Below are positions 26,821 through 36,130 of a stretch of DNA of 62,734 bases, one piece after another; the first letter of the stretch is position 1; each line of letters begins with the position of its first letter. The position numbers and the translations under genes were made by a program. This DNA is from DASQHY01 sp035602605 (lineage in GTDB: Bacteria; Acidobacteriota; Terriglobia; Acidiferrales; UBA7541): assembly GCA_035602605.1 (NCBI GenBank), contig DATNLZ010000028.1, positions 1-62,734 of the forward strand. Reading direction: 5' to 3'. The notes under the pieces are model-generated. The model worked only from the letters and a program-made list of their open reading frames with translations, did not search any database and had not been told where the DNA came from.

Positions 26821-27107
26821 TATACCCAGGTATCCCGTGCGCGGTGTTCCTGGGAGACAGTCTTCGAGCTCGGGTTCCCATCGTCCCATCCAGGTTTTCT
26901 CTTCAAATTATCGCGACAGGGAATCGCGCGATTTTCGACGCGGATGGAGTTTTGGCGAAGAACAGCCACTAACTGCATTTAAATATCGCTCCCACTCTCG
27001 TCGAAGGCATACACGCCCTCTCTACGCAACGCGTAAGGATACTCGCGGCCGAAACTGCGCGGGAATATCGCACCGGAACTCATGTGCGGCGCATCTCTGC
27101 GCTATTG
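26821..27107. other. Convergent intergenic region, no gene seen
   Basis: This separates the end of operon 1 (+) from the class II aldolase gene (minus). A loose CCCAGG/CCTGGG inverted repeat near 26825-26853 has no T-run, so no convincing terminator was found for operon 1. No promoter, repeat or coding frame stood out. Confidence 0.4.
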
Positions 27108-27866
27108 TCATGTGGCGTACTCGGGCTCCTCTCGGTTTAGAATCCTTTTCACCGCTTCGAAATGGAGTCGGGCCTGCTCGACGATTTCGTCTACCTGGCT
27201 AGAGAACTTTTCACAAACAGCAGGCGGCACGATGCGGAGCGGGAGCCCCGTTGACTGCGCCAATACTTGATGCATGCACGCGCGCTCCAAGTAGTACAGA
27301 TCATCGAAAGCCACATCCACCGCGGTACCGGTCACGATCACACCGTGATGGGAAAGAAAAACAATAGTGTTCTTACCCTGTAAGGCTGCCGAAATGCGGT
27401 TTCCTTCTGCTTTGTCGAGTGCTTGACCGTTGTAATTGGCGTCGTAGGCAGTCCGTCCGTAAAACCGCAATGAATTTTGGTGGACCCATGCCAATCCCTC
27501 TCCCTCAGTGCAACAAAGCGCAGTTGCATATGGCATATGCGTGTGCAGCACACATTTCGCTTCCGGTTTCGACGCGTGAATGCGTGAGTGAATGTAAAAG
27601 GCTGTCGGCTCGGCCTCATACTTGCCTTCAATCAATCTTCCCGAGGAATCCACGACAATCAAATCGCTAGCACGGATTTCCGACCAGTGAAGTCCTCGTG
27701 GGTTCAGTAGAAATCGATTGGGACTGCCTGGCACGACCACACTGAAGTGATTGCAAATGCCCTCACTGAAACCGAGCCTATGAGCAAAACGCAACGCCGC
27801 CGCGAGATCAACCCGCTTTTGCCAAATGGCATCTTGAGACAATCCTGAAGCTGGCTGATCGGTCAT
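27108..27866 (-). CDS. Class II aldolase / adducin family protein
   Basis: A 252-residue cytoplasmic protein with the class II aldolase head domain. The zinc ligands are visible in CVLHTHMPYATAL (two His) and a third in FLSHHGVIVTG. SEGICNHFSVVVPGSPNRFL is the family's substrate-loop region, with GNHFS replaced by CNHFS. Members include fuculose-phosphate aldolase and ribulose-5-phosphate epimerase, plus many decarboxylase-like paralogues without phosphate substrates; this one resembles the longer non-phosphate group. It is the only minus-strand gene inside the repeat-bracketed region. It is divergent from the remnant at 27949 and not co-transcribed with either operon. GGAG sits upstream of its ATG. 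Confidence 0.85.
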   Translation of the reverse strand: MTDQPASGLSQDAIWQKRVDLAAALRFAHRLGFSEGICNHFSVVVPGSPNRFLLNPRGLHWSEIRASDLIVVDSSGRLIEGKYEAEPTAFYIHSRIHASKPEAKCVLHTHMPYATALCCTEGEGLAWVHQNSLRFYGRTAYDANYNGQALDKAEGNRISAALQGKNTIVFLSHHGVIVTGTAVDVAFDDLYYLERACMHQVLAQSTGLPLRIVPPAVCEKFSSQVDEIVEQARLHFEAVKRILNREEPEYAT

Positions 27867-27948
27867 TGCTTAGCTCCATCTGGTAAGATTCCAACCGTGC
27901 GACCGCTCTAACATGTTTTTTTAAGAATAGAAGAGAAGAGAATAAACA

Positions 27949-28260
27949 ATGCAGCCTGAAATTCCGGAAATGATGGATGAGCACTTAAAGAACAAAGTGC
28001 TTCCCGACGATCTCATCGCTCAGATCGTACACCAGCATATCTACTGTCTCCCGCTAATCTCCTTTGCGAAAATCTGGGTAAAATTCCTTAAACATCCAGA
28101 GCTTCTCAACGACCCTTATTATATTGCAACCGCCCCAGCCGATCTTGTCGAAGAAGCTCGCCATACGGAAGAATCGTTTTCGAGAACACAGCATCACCGG
28201 TCCTCGCCAGCTCGACGATTCCGAAGAAATGTCTTGACAAACCCCCGTCCATATAATTAA
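27949..28260 (+). pseudogene. Unrecognised 103-codon frame, probably a gene remnant
   Basis: The first ~70 residues look like a real helical protein (DDLIAQIVHQHIYCLPLISF, KHPELLNDPYYIATAPADLV) and a purine-rich AGAAGAG lies before the ATG. The last ~30 residues become basic and low in hydrophobic order, and the stop codon falls inside the promoter-like TATAATTAA upstream of operon 2. This suggests a truncated 5' gene fragment whose 3' end was replaced. The KHPELLNDPYY segment is faintly like class III CoA-transferases, but this is too weak for a call. Confidence 0.4.
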
Positions 28261-28267
28261 CTTCGCG

Positions 28268-28295
28268 TCTGATATCTGAAATTTCAGATATCAGA
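28268..28295. promoter_or_regulatory. 28-bp perfect palindrome, candidate operator of operon 2
   Basis: The half-site TCTGATATCTGAAA is followed directly by its exact reverse complement. The centre is 148 bases before the TonB receptor start at 28430, in the only clear intergenic space ahead of operon 2. The half-site contains ATCTGA twice in tandem-like order, so two dimers might bind. The GntR/FCD regulator within this operon (48555) is the natural candidate. TTGACA (28234-28239) and TATAAT (28252-28257) lie just upstream, but only 12 bases apart. Confidence 0.65.
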
Positions 28296-28429
28296 TTTTA
28301 GATCGGCAGTACGCGAATTCCACTGGTGGACCGTTGCATGGGTCTTCTGGTGGCTCGCTTGGCGCGGGCCTCCTGCGCCGGGCAGGAAAAACAGGGGTGA
28401 ATCTCATTTCTCAGTGAATGGAGAGAGTG

Positions 28430-31400
28430 ATGCGCGAAATAAGCATTTGGCTGGTTGGGCGGTTCGCTCAGGTTCTTCTTCTGGTCGGCGTGGTAGCTGT
28501 GTTTCTGGCACTTCCGATCCGCGCCCAGGTCAACGCCGACACTTCTGGCATTTATGGCAACGTGCGGGACTCCAGCGATGCGGCTGTCGCCGGTGGCCAG
28601 GTGGAGGCGACGAACCTCCAGACCGGCGCGATCCGGAGAACGGTCACGACGCAAAGCGGGGACTTTGCTATCGAGCACCTGCAGACCGGTCAATACGTTT
28701 TGACAATCAGTATGCAAGGCTTCAAAACCTTCACCCGTGAAGCAATCGACCTCGAGGTCAATCAGCGGTTGATGGTGAACGCGGTGCTCGAAATCGGCAC
28801 CACGAGCGAGCAGGTCGTGGTCAGGGGGGAAGTATCGCAATTGGAAACCAGCCGGCAAACGCTAGGGACCGTGCTGAACCAGAAGCAGGTCTCCGAACTC
28901 CCGTTGCTGGGACGCAACATTCTCAGTCTGACGCTTCTCGCTCCTGGCGTGCAACCGACACCTGGAAGCTTCTTCAATCAGGTTTACACGGCTCCGAACC
29001 AGATCTTCATTTCGGCGAGTGGTAGCCGGGGCAACATGACCGTCTACAACCTCGACGGTGTGGATAACAGCGATACCTACACGAACGTTGCCAACTCCTA
29101 TCCGAATCCCGACGCGGTGCAGGCCTTGAAAATCGAGACGAACAATTACTCGGCCGAAAGCGGACGCCGTTCCGGGGCCGTGGTGGACGTCATTACAAAG
29201 TCAGGAAGCAATGAATTCCATGGCAGCGCCTTCGAATTTGTGCGCAACTACGCTCTGAATGCCACGAACTTCTTCACGCCCGGAAAGCCTGACTTCCTGA
29301 AGCGTCACCAATTTGGCGGGAGCATTGGTGGACCAGTCCGGAAGGACAAGACCTTCTTCTTCTTCGATTTCCAGCGCACCACATTGCGGCAGCTATCAGG
29401 CTTTTCGACGGTGGTCGTGCCGACGGCAGCACAGAAGAACGGGGACTTTTCTAACCTGCGGCGGGCGGATGGCACTCTGATCCCAGTGACGAATCCGTCT
29501 ACCGGCCAGCCGTTCCCAAACAACCAAATCGACCCGAAACTGTTCGACCCGATTGCCATGGGTGTGTTGAAATACATCCCCACGGCGACGAATGCTGACG
29601 GATCGTTACTGATCGCCACGCCCAACTCCAACAACGACAATCAGTTCATCACTCGGATCGACCAAAAAATCACGAATTCCAACCGCTTGACCGGCCGTAT
29701 GGTAGTTGACAGACTGAACGGCGGTCTGTTGGTGGATCCGACCAACATCCTCACGGCGAGTTTTAAAGTAAATTACCATACGTATAATATATCTATAAGT
29801 GATACAGAAACGTTTACGCCGCGTTTGTTGGGGGTCTTCAGCGCAACGCTGAATCGGCTGTGGTCGTCCTCCGGTGGCAACTACCCAACCACGTTCAAGG
29901 ATCTGGGCGCGAACATCGTAAATCTGTCTCCCTTCAAGACGATGGAGGTCGTGGTCGCGAACTATTTCAGTTTGCCGCGCCTGGACCCCGTGATCCTGGT
30001 GCGCAACAATTACCAATACCAGGGCGCGTTCATTTACATGACCGGGTCGCACGAATTGAAATTTGGCGCCGACGTCATCCGCCAGCAATTTAACGTTCCG
30101 ATTGCCGCGCTGGTTTCTAACGGCCTGTTCATCTACTCGAGCGCATCCACGGGAAGTAACCTGACCGATTTCATGCTGGGGAAGTCGAATCTTTACATCC
30201 AATCGACAGGCTGGGGTGAGGCTCTGCGAGCCACCCAGCCGGGCTTCTACTTCCAGGACAACTACAAGGTTCGACCGCACTTAACGCTCAACATGGGTTT
30301 CCGGTGGGAGCCCTACTTGCCTTGGGTCGAGGTCCAGGCGGACAAGACTCTGAAATTCCTGCCAGGCGTACAGTCGACAGTAGCCCCCGGGTTGCCTAAA
30401 GGGATCGTGATTGCCGGAGAAGCGGGAGTGCCGAAGGGGGCGCAGCGGGTTGTGAAGGGAAAACTGGCGCCCCGGATCGGCTTCGCGTATGTGTTGCCGG
30501 ACGAGAAGACAACCGTTCGAGGTGGGTATGGGGTCTTCTTCGATTATCCCAACGCAGTGATCAACAACCGCTTCGCCTCGAATGTGCCGTTTACGGTTCG
30601 CATCGACGTCGTAGATCCACCGAATATGACGAATCCATTCACCGCATCACAGCCGAACCCATTCCCCGCGAAGATTCCAACGCCGACCGGCTTCGTGTTC
30701 CCCCGTCCGGTGCTCGGCGTGACCTATGCGGACAACTTTACCAACGGCTACCTTCAGCAATGGAATCTGACTCTGGAACACCAGTTAACCAACGACTGGG
30801 TGGCTCGGGCGTCCTACGTCGGGTCCAAGGGTACGAAACTGATGGCGTTGAACGAACTCAATCCAGCGGTTTATATCCCCGGCCAGTCCACGCTCGCCAA
30901 CGTGAATGCGCGCAGACCCCTGGCCCCTGACTTTAGCTCGGTCCAATCGCTGAACTCGGACGGCAATTCCAGTTACAATTCGCTGGTCCTGAGCTTGGAT
31001 AAGAAATACGCTCACGGATACATCATTAATGCGAGCTACACGTTCGGCAAGTCGACGGACTACCAGTCGAACATTGTGTCCCAAGGACAGAATACCTACA
31101 CGAATCCGAACAATTACTCCTACGACCACGCGCTGTCTGACTTCGACCATACCCATCGCCTGGTGGGCTCGGTGATCTACGAGTTGCCGTTCTTCAAGAA
31201 GGACGCAAACCCGGTTGCCCGTTACATCCTGGGCGATTGGCAGGCAAACACCATTTTCACATTCCAATCGGGTGCGCCCGTCACCATTTTTACCGGCGTG
31301 AATCAGGCGCTGAACGGCGTCGGACAGGACAGGCCGGATATTGTTGGGAACCCTAACCTCGATACAAGCCGGCCGAAGGCTGACAAAGTCCAGCAGTATT

Positions 31401-31681
31401 TCAACAAGTCCGCCTTCCAAAAGGAGGCGTTGGGTACATTCGGAACGGCGGGGCGGAACATCCTGCGGGGGCCAGGCCAGGCCAACGTAGACCTGTCCCT
31501 ATTCAAGAACATCCCGGTCAAGGAGCGCTATAACCTGCAGATACGCGCGGAAGCCTTCAATGCGTTCAATCGCACGAACTTTTTTGCTCCGAACACCTCG
31601 CTGTCGTCACCACTGTTCGGTCGCATCACGACCGCAGATGCGGCTCGAATTCTACAACTAGCCCTTCGAGTGACGTTCTGA
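28430..31681 (+). CDS. TonB-dependent receptor, Oar-like (operon 2)
   Basis: A 1083-residue outer-membrane receptor. The signal peptide runs to about residue 32 (LLVGVVAVFLALPIRA). The carboxypeptidase-like regulatory domain follows (SGIYGNVRDSSDAAVAGGQV), then the plug (SELPLLGRNILSLTLLAPGV, YNLDGVDNSDTYTN) and a long barrel ending in LALRVTF. The ATG at 28430 is favoured over the one at 28418, since GGAGAG stands at suitable spacing before it. As first gene of operon 2, directly downstream of the palindromic operator candidate, it probably imports oligomers of the operon's target polymer. A locally AT-rich stretch near 29765-29800 contrasts with the GC-rich surroundings. Confidence 0.9.
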   Translation: MREISIWLVGRFAQVLLLVGVVAVFLALPIRAQVNADTSGIYGNVRDSSDAAVAGGQVEATNLQTGAIRRTVTTQSGDFAIEHLQTGQYVLTISMQGFKTFTREAIDLEVNQRLMVNAVLEIGTTSEQVVVRGEVSQLETSRQTLGTVLNQKQVSELPLLGRNILSLTLLAPGVQPTPGSFFNQVYTAPNQIFISASGSRGNMTVYNLDGVDNSDTYTNVANSYPNPDAVQALKIETNNYSAESGRRSGAVVDVITKSGSNEFHGSAFEFVRNYALNATNFFTPGKPDFLKRHQFGGSIGGPVRKDKTFFFFDFQRTTLRQLSGFSTVVVPTAAQKNGDFSNLRRADGTLIPVTNPSTGQPFPNNQIDPKLFDPIAMGVLKYIPTATNADGSLLIATPNSNNDNQFITRIDQKITNSNRLTGRMVVDRLNGGLLVDPTNILTASFKVNYHTYNISISDTETFTPRLLGVFSATLNRLWSSSGGNYPTTFKDLGANIVNLSPFKTMEVVVANYFSLPRLDPVILVRNNYQYQGAFIYMTGSHELKFGADVIRQQFNVPIAALVSNGLFIYSSASTGSNLTDFMLGKSNLYIQSTGWGEALRATQPGFYFQDNYKVRPHLTLNMGFRWEPYLPWVEVQADKTLKFLPGVQSTVAPGLPKGIVIAGEAGVPKGAQRVVKGKLAPRIGFAYVLPDEKTTVRGGYGVFFDYPNAVINNRFASNVPFTVRIDVVDPPNMTNPFTASQPNPFPAKIPTPTGFVFPRPVLGVTYADNFTNGYLQQWNLTLEHQLTNDWVARASYVGSKGTKLMALNELNPAVYIPGQSTLANVNARRPLAPDFSSVQSLNSDGNSSYNSLVLSLDKKYAHGYIINASYTFGKSTDYQSNIVSQGQNTYTNPNNYSYDHALSDFDHTHRLVGSVIYELPFFKKDANPVARYILGDWQANTIFTFQSGAPVTIFTGVNQALNGVGQDRPDIVGNPNLDTSRPKADKVQQYFNKSAFQKEALGTFGTAGRNILRGPGQANVDLSLFKNIPVKERYNLQIRAEAFNAFNRTNFFAPNTSLSSPLFGRITTADAARILQLALRVTF

Positions 31682-31767
31682 ACGTCGCGCTGTCCCTGAC
31701 TCTGGCGGCTTCTGCAAACGGTGCTTGCCGAGGCTGGGGGAAAATGGGGCTCGCTGCCAAGGAGCAT

Positions 31768-33000
31768 ATGCGAACTTTTATCTCTTGCCTGGGCTGTCTC
31801 ATGATCGGGGTCTTGAGCGTCACTGCGGCCGGTGCACAGATCACCCGGCAAGATTTCTTCGATGGGTTTGAAGGAGCCTGGCTGAGCAATATCAAGGAAC
31901 TCGGCCGCAACCACTTTTCAATTGAGGCCCAGCAGCGGGAGCGATTCGGCTACCAGGGCACGCTCGGGACCTGGGTTTGCGCCGGAATTCACTTGAAGGG
32001 AAAGAAGGTGAGCGCAGGCGATACGGTTCGCATTGTGGTGCCCAACGGCAATAGCATCGCAAAGCTGCGCGCTGTCTACAGCTATGACCGTGAGACCTGG
32101 CAGCCGGTGCTGACCCAGCGCGCACCGTTCGATTTTGATGTACCTCTGAAGTCTGGATACTCGGAGGTGTACTTCGCCACCTTCTATCCTTACTTCCATT
32201 CGCAGATGGTGGCGCACAATCGGCAACTGCACGCCAGCCGCTACGTGGAATTCAGCATGCTCGGTGAGAGCGTGCATGGTCGCGAAATTCCGCTCGCCAT
32301 CATTACCGATCCGGAAGTGCCCCCGGCGCAAAAGAGGCGGGCCTTCCTGATTGGCGGTACTCACGGAGCCGAAACGGCGAGCATCTACGGCGTCGAAGGA
32401 ATGCTGGATTTTCTCGTGTTGGACGATCCGCTGGCGGCGGAAATGCGCCGCGCCGTCATCTGGAAGATCGTTCCGATTCTGAATGTTGATGCGGCGGCCG
32501 AAGGCCTCGATCGTCGCAACGCGGGCGGCGTCAACGTCTACATGGATTGGGAAGGACACTTTGGCTGGAAGCCGCCTTCGACGAACGGTAAGCCGCCCGA
32601 GCACGACAAATCCATCCCTTCAACCGATTTCACCCAGCCGGAAACCCAGGCGGTGCTCAAGGCCGTCCTGGAATTCCAGCCGCAAGTTTTTCTGGACGTG
32701 CATAGCTGGCACTTCGCGGGAGACGGCTTTTGGGGACCTGACCCGGTAGCAACGAACCCGTCCACCGAGGCGCTGAAGCAGAGTATTGCCAGGTATTTCA
32801 AGATCGCCCACTGGGACCACGAAGTGCTGCCCTTCACTTCCGCTCCGACGCTTATCCGAAAACTGGGGATCGCCGCCACGCTACCGGAGTTCGCGCTAAG
32901 CTTCGACTCAGACAATCAATTAAAGACGCCGGAATCGATGCGTCGGCAGGGTCAGGGAGTCCTGCGCGGAACTTATGAGCACCTCAAGGAAATGAAGTAA
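31768..33000 (+). CDS. Exported M14-type zinc carboxypeptidase-like protein, copy 1
   Basis: A 410-residue protein with a signal peptide (LGCLMIGVLSVTAAGAQ), an N-terminal beta-rich region of about 150 residues, and an M14 catalytic domain. Zinc ligands His199 and Glu202 are in GGTHGAETAS, the third His312 in LDVHSWH, and the catalytic Glu374 in TLPEFAL. These are full active-site residues. M14 enzymes remove C-terminal residues or act as amidases and peptidoglycan endopeptidases; the bond here is unknown. An in-frame ATG at 31744 is an alternative start. A paralogue at 34838 flanks the GH67-like gene, so the two probably act on one substrate in the periplasm. Confidence 0.8.
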   Translation: MRTFISCLGCLMIGVLSVTAAGAQITRQDFFDGFEGAWLSNIKELGRNHFSIEAQQRERFGYQGTLGTWVCAGIHLKGKKVSAGDTVRIVVPNGNSIAKLRAVYSYDRETWQPVLTQRAPFDFDVPLKSGYSEVYFATFYPYFHSQMVAHNRQLHASRYVEFSMLGESVHGREIPLAIITDPEVPPAQKRRAFLIGGTHGAETASIYGVEGMLDFLVLDDPLAAEMRRAVIWKIVPILNVDAAAEGLDRRNAGGVNVYMDWEGHFGWKPPSTNGKPPEHDKSIPSTDFTQPETQAVLKAVLEFQPQVFLDVHSWHFAGDGFWGPDPVATNPSTEALKQSIARYFKIAHWDHEVLPFTSAPTLIRKLGIAATLPEFALSFDSDNQLKTPESMRRQGQGVLRGTYEHLKEMK

Positions 33001-33019
33001 CCGCAGGGAGACCACACGG

Positions 33020-34786
33020 ATGCCAACGTTTGCACAGTCGAGTAGCGAGCGGCCCGTTCACAGCGACAGTCGAGTATCCTCGTTCCCGTTTCTTGCGTTT
33101 GTGTTAGCTCTGCTTGCCGGCCAGGCGATGTTTGCGGCCTCGCCAGCAGCAAAGAACGAGATCGGGCATCGAGCGGAACAAGGGCATCCTCACGGTCCCT
33201 ACCTTCCGATCCGCCTCCTTGACCTCTGGACGTTCGGCGATTCAATCACGAAGTGGATTGAACCCGGAACGAAGAATTTCGCCCAGATCAACTGGAGGAA
33301 CGCGAATATCTCCCGCTATGACTTCCACTCGAACGACCGGCCAGCCAGGTTCGCGGAAAACGTGGAATCATCAAGAGCCGCGCTGAAGGAAAAGGCTGAC
33401 CAGGCGCACCGTCTGGGACTGTTGGCGTATTTGAACGAGTACGAACTCGATTTTCCGGATTTCATCGCGCGGCAATCGTTGCAAGCGGCAGCCGCGCGTC
33501 AGAAGTTCATGGAGGACAAGCTCCACGAGATCTTTGTCCAGTGCCCGTGGCTGGACGGCTACATGATCACGCCGACGGAATCGAAGCTCGGAGCCGCGAA
33601 TCCCGAAGAGCTGAAAGCCGTGGCGCTCGGCGCGTACGCGGGTATGAAACGCGCCGAGAAGGAACTGGGCCAAAAGCGCTATCTCTTCATCCGTTCCTGG
33701 CTCTCGGCAGCTTCCAGTCTCGCCAAGGTGCGGAGCTATTTCCCCATCACGACGGATGCCGAGATCGCCAAAGACATCATCATTGTTTCCAAAGATGGGC
33801 TGGGCGATTTTGTGATGCGGCGGCCTTTGAATCCGCTGTTCGGCACCGTCCAGCCCCATTCGATCATCGCCGAGTTCGACGTTTCGGTAAGCGAGTACCG
33901 CAGCCTCGGCTGGTATCCCGAGGGTCCCGCGAAACTCTGGGGTTACCGCATGGAGCAACTTGCAACAACGCCCGGAGTGGTCGGCATCAATGTGCACACC
34001 GGCCGACTGAATGAAGTTTCAGGAATGACCCCGGAGCAGTTGTTTCCGCGCTTCAAACAGGACCTCGTCATCTATCCATTCGCGGGCGGGGTAAAGTGGA
34101 GTCCGTGGCACCACCTCAATGTGGTAACCATCTTCGAGTTGTTGCACGACCCTTGGAAACCGCCGCAGCAGATCTACGAGGAATGGGCCGCGCAAAACTA
34201 CGGGAAGAAGGCGACGCGTCCGCTGGCCGATCTGCTGATACTCTCCGACGAAGCGCTCTATCACGGGATGCTGACGTTCGGCGTCAACTTGAACAATCAC
34301 TCGAGTTTCATCTTCAACAAGAAGAACCCGATCGAGGGAATGCGCTCGGCGATAAAGTACCAGCTTCAATTGCAGCCCAATCTCACTTCTCTCTTCGAAA
34401 GCACACTCGACACTACGGATCGCGCGCTCGCCGAGAAACGCGAATCGATCGACCTGGTCAACACGATGATACAGATCCTCGATGGCCATGAGGCGGATTT
34501 TGTGCCCGCAGATTACATGTCGATTCGCAAGGACATGCTGCGTATGAAGAGCGCGATGAAGGGCTACGAGTTCGCGCAAGCTGGTTATTTCGCGTACGAG
34601 ATGGTGGTCGCCGAGCCACCGCTGGTCAACCGGAGCTATTACCTGAAGATCTTGAAAAAGATGGTCGAGGACGCCGAAGAACTGGCTGTTTCCGAGCCCG
34701 ACTTTCTGCACCAGAAGACAGATGGTTCGTTTGTGCACTTCACGCGCGCGGTGCGCGACTCTCTGAAGTCCATGGGTCTGTGGTGA
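33020..34786 (+). CDS. Exported GH67-like (alpha-glucuronidase-related) putative glycoside hydrolase
   Basis: A 588-residue protein with an N-terminal hydrophobic segment at about 22-40 that serves as signal peptide or anchor. The body looks like a TIM barrel: alternating strands such as GLLAYLNEYELDFPDF, LDGYMITPTESK, and a C-terminal helical part with FELLHDPWKPPQQIYEEWAA then QNYGKKA, which resembles GH67/GH115-type alpha-glucuronidases and related families. Catalytic acids cannot be assigned from sequence alone, so the family call is tentative. It sits between two M14-like genes with 19- and 51-base gaps, which suggests a glycan carrying both glycosidic and amide bonds. Confidence 0.5.
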   Translation: MPTFAQSSSERPVHSDSRVSSFPFLAFVLALLAGQAMFAASPAAKNEIGHRAEQGHPHGPYLPIRLLDLWTFGDSITKWIEPGTKNFAQINWRNANISRYDFHSNDRPARFAENVESSRAALKEKADQAHRLGLLAYLNEYELDFPDFIARQSLQAAAARQKFMEDKLHEIFVQCPWLDGYMITPTESKLGAANPEELKAVALGAYAGMKRAEKELGQKRYLFIRSWLSAASSLAKVRSYFPITTDAEIAKDIIIVSKDGLGDFVMRRPLNPLFGTVQPHSIIAEFDVSVSEYRSLGWYPEGPAKLWGYRMEQLATTPGVVGINVHTGRLNEVSGMTPEQLFPRFKQDLVIYPFAGGVKWSPWHHLNVVTIFELLHDPWKPPQQIYEEWAAQNYGKKATRPLADLLILSDEALYHGMLTFGVNLNNHSSFIFNKKNPIEGMRSAIKYQLQLQPNLTSLFESTLDTTDRALAEKRESIDLVNTMIQILDGHEADFVPADYMSIRKDMLRMKSAMKGYEFAQAGYFAYEMVVAEPPLVNRSYYLKILKKMVEDAEELAVSEPDFLHQKTDGSFVHFTRAVRDSLKSMGLW

Positions 34787-34837
34787 CGCGGCGTACAGAA
34801 ATCAGAACAGTTAGCCACCGATAGGGGAGATTGAAGC

Positions 34838-36130
34838 ATGAAAAGTATGTTATCGGCATTCGTCGTCGTACTGGCTGTCCTCGGGATGGCTACCGAAGCT
34901 CTGGACAAAGATCTGAGCAATACGCTGTACCGGGAACTACCACCGAGCCGCGCGGTGGCCGACCTCGGTGTTGGAGACTTTTTCGACAACATGCAGGCAG
35001 GCTTCTTCACTAACCTCGAAAAGACCGGGCCGGGCAGCTTTGTGTTCGACTTGCAGCAGCCTTCGATTTACGGCGAGCAGGGCACGCTGCGCGTGTGGTT
35101 TTACGTGCTATGCGACCTGCGCAACGTGAAGGTCGAATCCGGCGAAGCGCTGCACATGGCGCTTCGGTGGCCAGTCGGCAATACCTTCATGCGGCCAGTT
35201 TATTCCTATGACGCCGCGGAATGGAGTCTGGTCCCAGACGGTTGGGGAAGAAAGAGTGACGACGACAAGCTGTTTCGCTTCGACGTTCCATTGCGGGCGG
35301 GCGTCGATCGCGTTTACTTTGCCGCTCACTATCCCTACCCCGCCGATCGGGTGCTCGAGCGGGCCATCCAAGAGGCCAAAAATCCTTACGTGCGAAGCAT
35401 TCAAATCCTCGGGCGCAGCGAGCGCGACCGCCCGATCGTGCTACTGACGATCACCGATCCAAAAACGTCTGACCTCACGAAGCACCGTGTGTTGCTAAGC
35501 AGCGGCGACCACGCCGGCGAGACAGCGAGCATGTGGGGTTTGGAGGGATCGATTGATTTCTTGTTGTCGAAGGATACCGTCGCCCGATCACTTCGCCGGT
35601 CAGTCGTTTTTTACGTTGTGCCGATGCTCAACGTCGACGGATTTGCAATCGGCACTGACCGTCGGCAGGCCACTGGAGTTAACCTTTACTTCGACTACCA
35701 GAAGTTCGAATCGCGAGAAGCGCGCCTGATGTGGAAGGAAGTAAACGCTATCAAACCGGCGCTCTGGCTCGACTACCATTCCTGGCATCTCGGGAAGGCG
35801 GAGGGGCTTTACGGCCCTCACCCAAAGTTCACGGGCGAGGAGAAATACCAGCAAGTGGTTCCACTGATCGACGCGATTGGGAAATACTTCCCGATCAATC
35901 ACAGGGGTCCGGACACTCTGGACAGCCCGAACACACAGGCTTTGCTCAAGCTCGGTATCCCGGGTTTCTGCCCCGAGTTCAACTTCGGTAAGGGAGCCGA
36001 CGGTAACTGGAAAAGCGCCGCTGATCAGAAAGCGCTCGGCGTAAAGATCCTTATGGGTGTCTCGGACTACCTGAAGACCGGGATCGCGACCAAGATCGGC
36101 GCAAAAGGAAAGCCGGAGGGAAAGAAATGA
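34838..36130 (+). CDS. Exported M14-type zinc carboxypeptidase-like protein, copy 2
   Basis: A 430-residue paralogue of the protein at 31768, with a signal peptide (MLSAFVVVLAVLGMATEA) and the same beta-rich N-terminal region. The zinc and catalytic residues are intact: His225 and Glu228 in GDHAGETAS, His314 in LDYHSWH, and Glu380 in FCPEFNFG. The C-terminus ends in a lysine-rich tail (KIGAKGKPEGKK). It overlaps the transglutaminase-like gene by four bases (ATGA). Similarity to copy 1 is clear but far from identical, so the two probably have distinct bond preferences rather than being a recent duplication. Confidence 0.8.
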   Translation: MKSMLSAFVVVLAVLGMATEALDKDLSNTLYRELPPSRAVADLGVGDFFDNMQAGFFTNLEKTGPGSFVFDLQQPSIYGEQGTLRVWFYVLCDLRNVKVESGEALHMALRWPVGNTFMRPVYSYDAAEWSLVPDGWGRKSDDDKLFRFDVPLRAGVDRVYFAAHYPYPADRVLERAIQEAKNPYVRSIQILGRSERDRPIVLLTITDPKTSDLTKHRVLLSSGDHAGETASMWGLEGSIDFLLSKDTVARSLRRSVVFYVVPMLNVDGFAIGTDRRQATGVNLYFDYQKFESREARLMWKEVNAIKPALWLDYHSWHLGKAEGLYGPHPKFTGEEKYQQVVPLIDAIGKYFPINHRGPDTLDSPNTQALLKLGIPGFCPEFNFGKGADGNWKSAADQKALGVKILMGVSDYLKTGIATKIGAKGKPEGKK

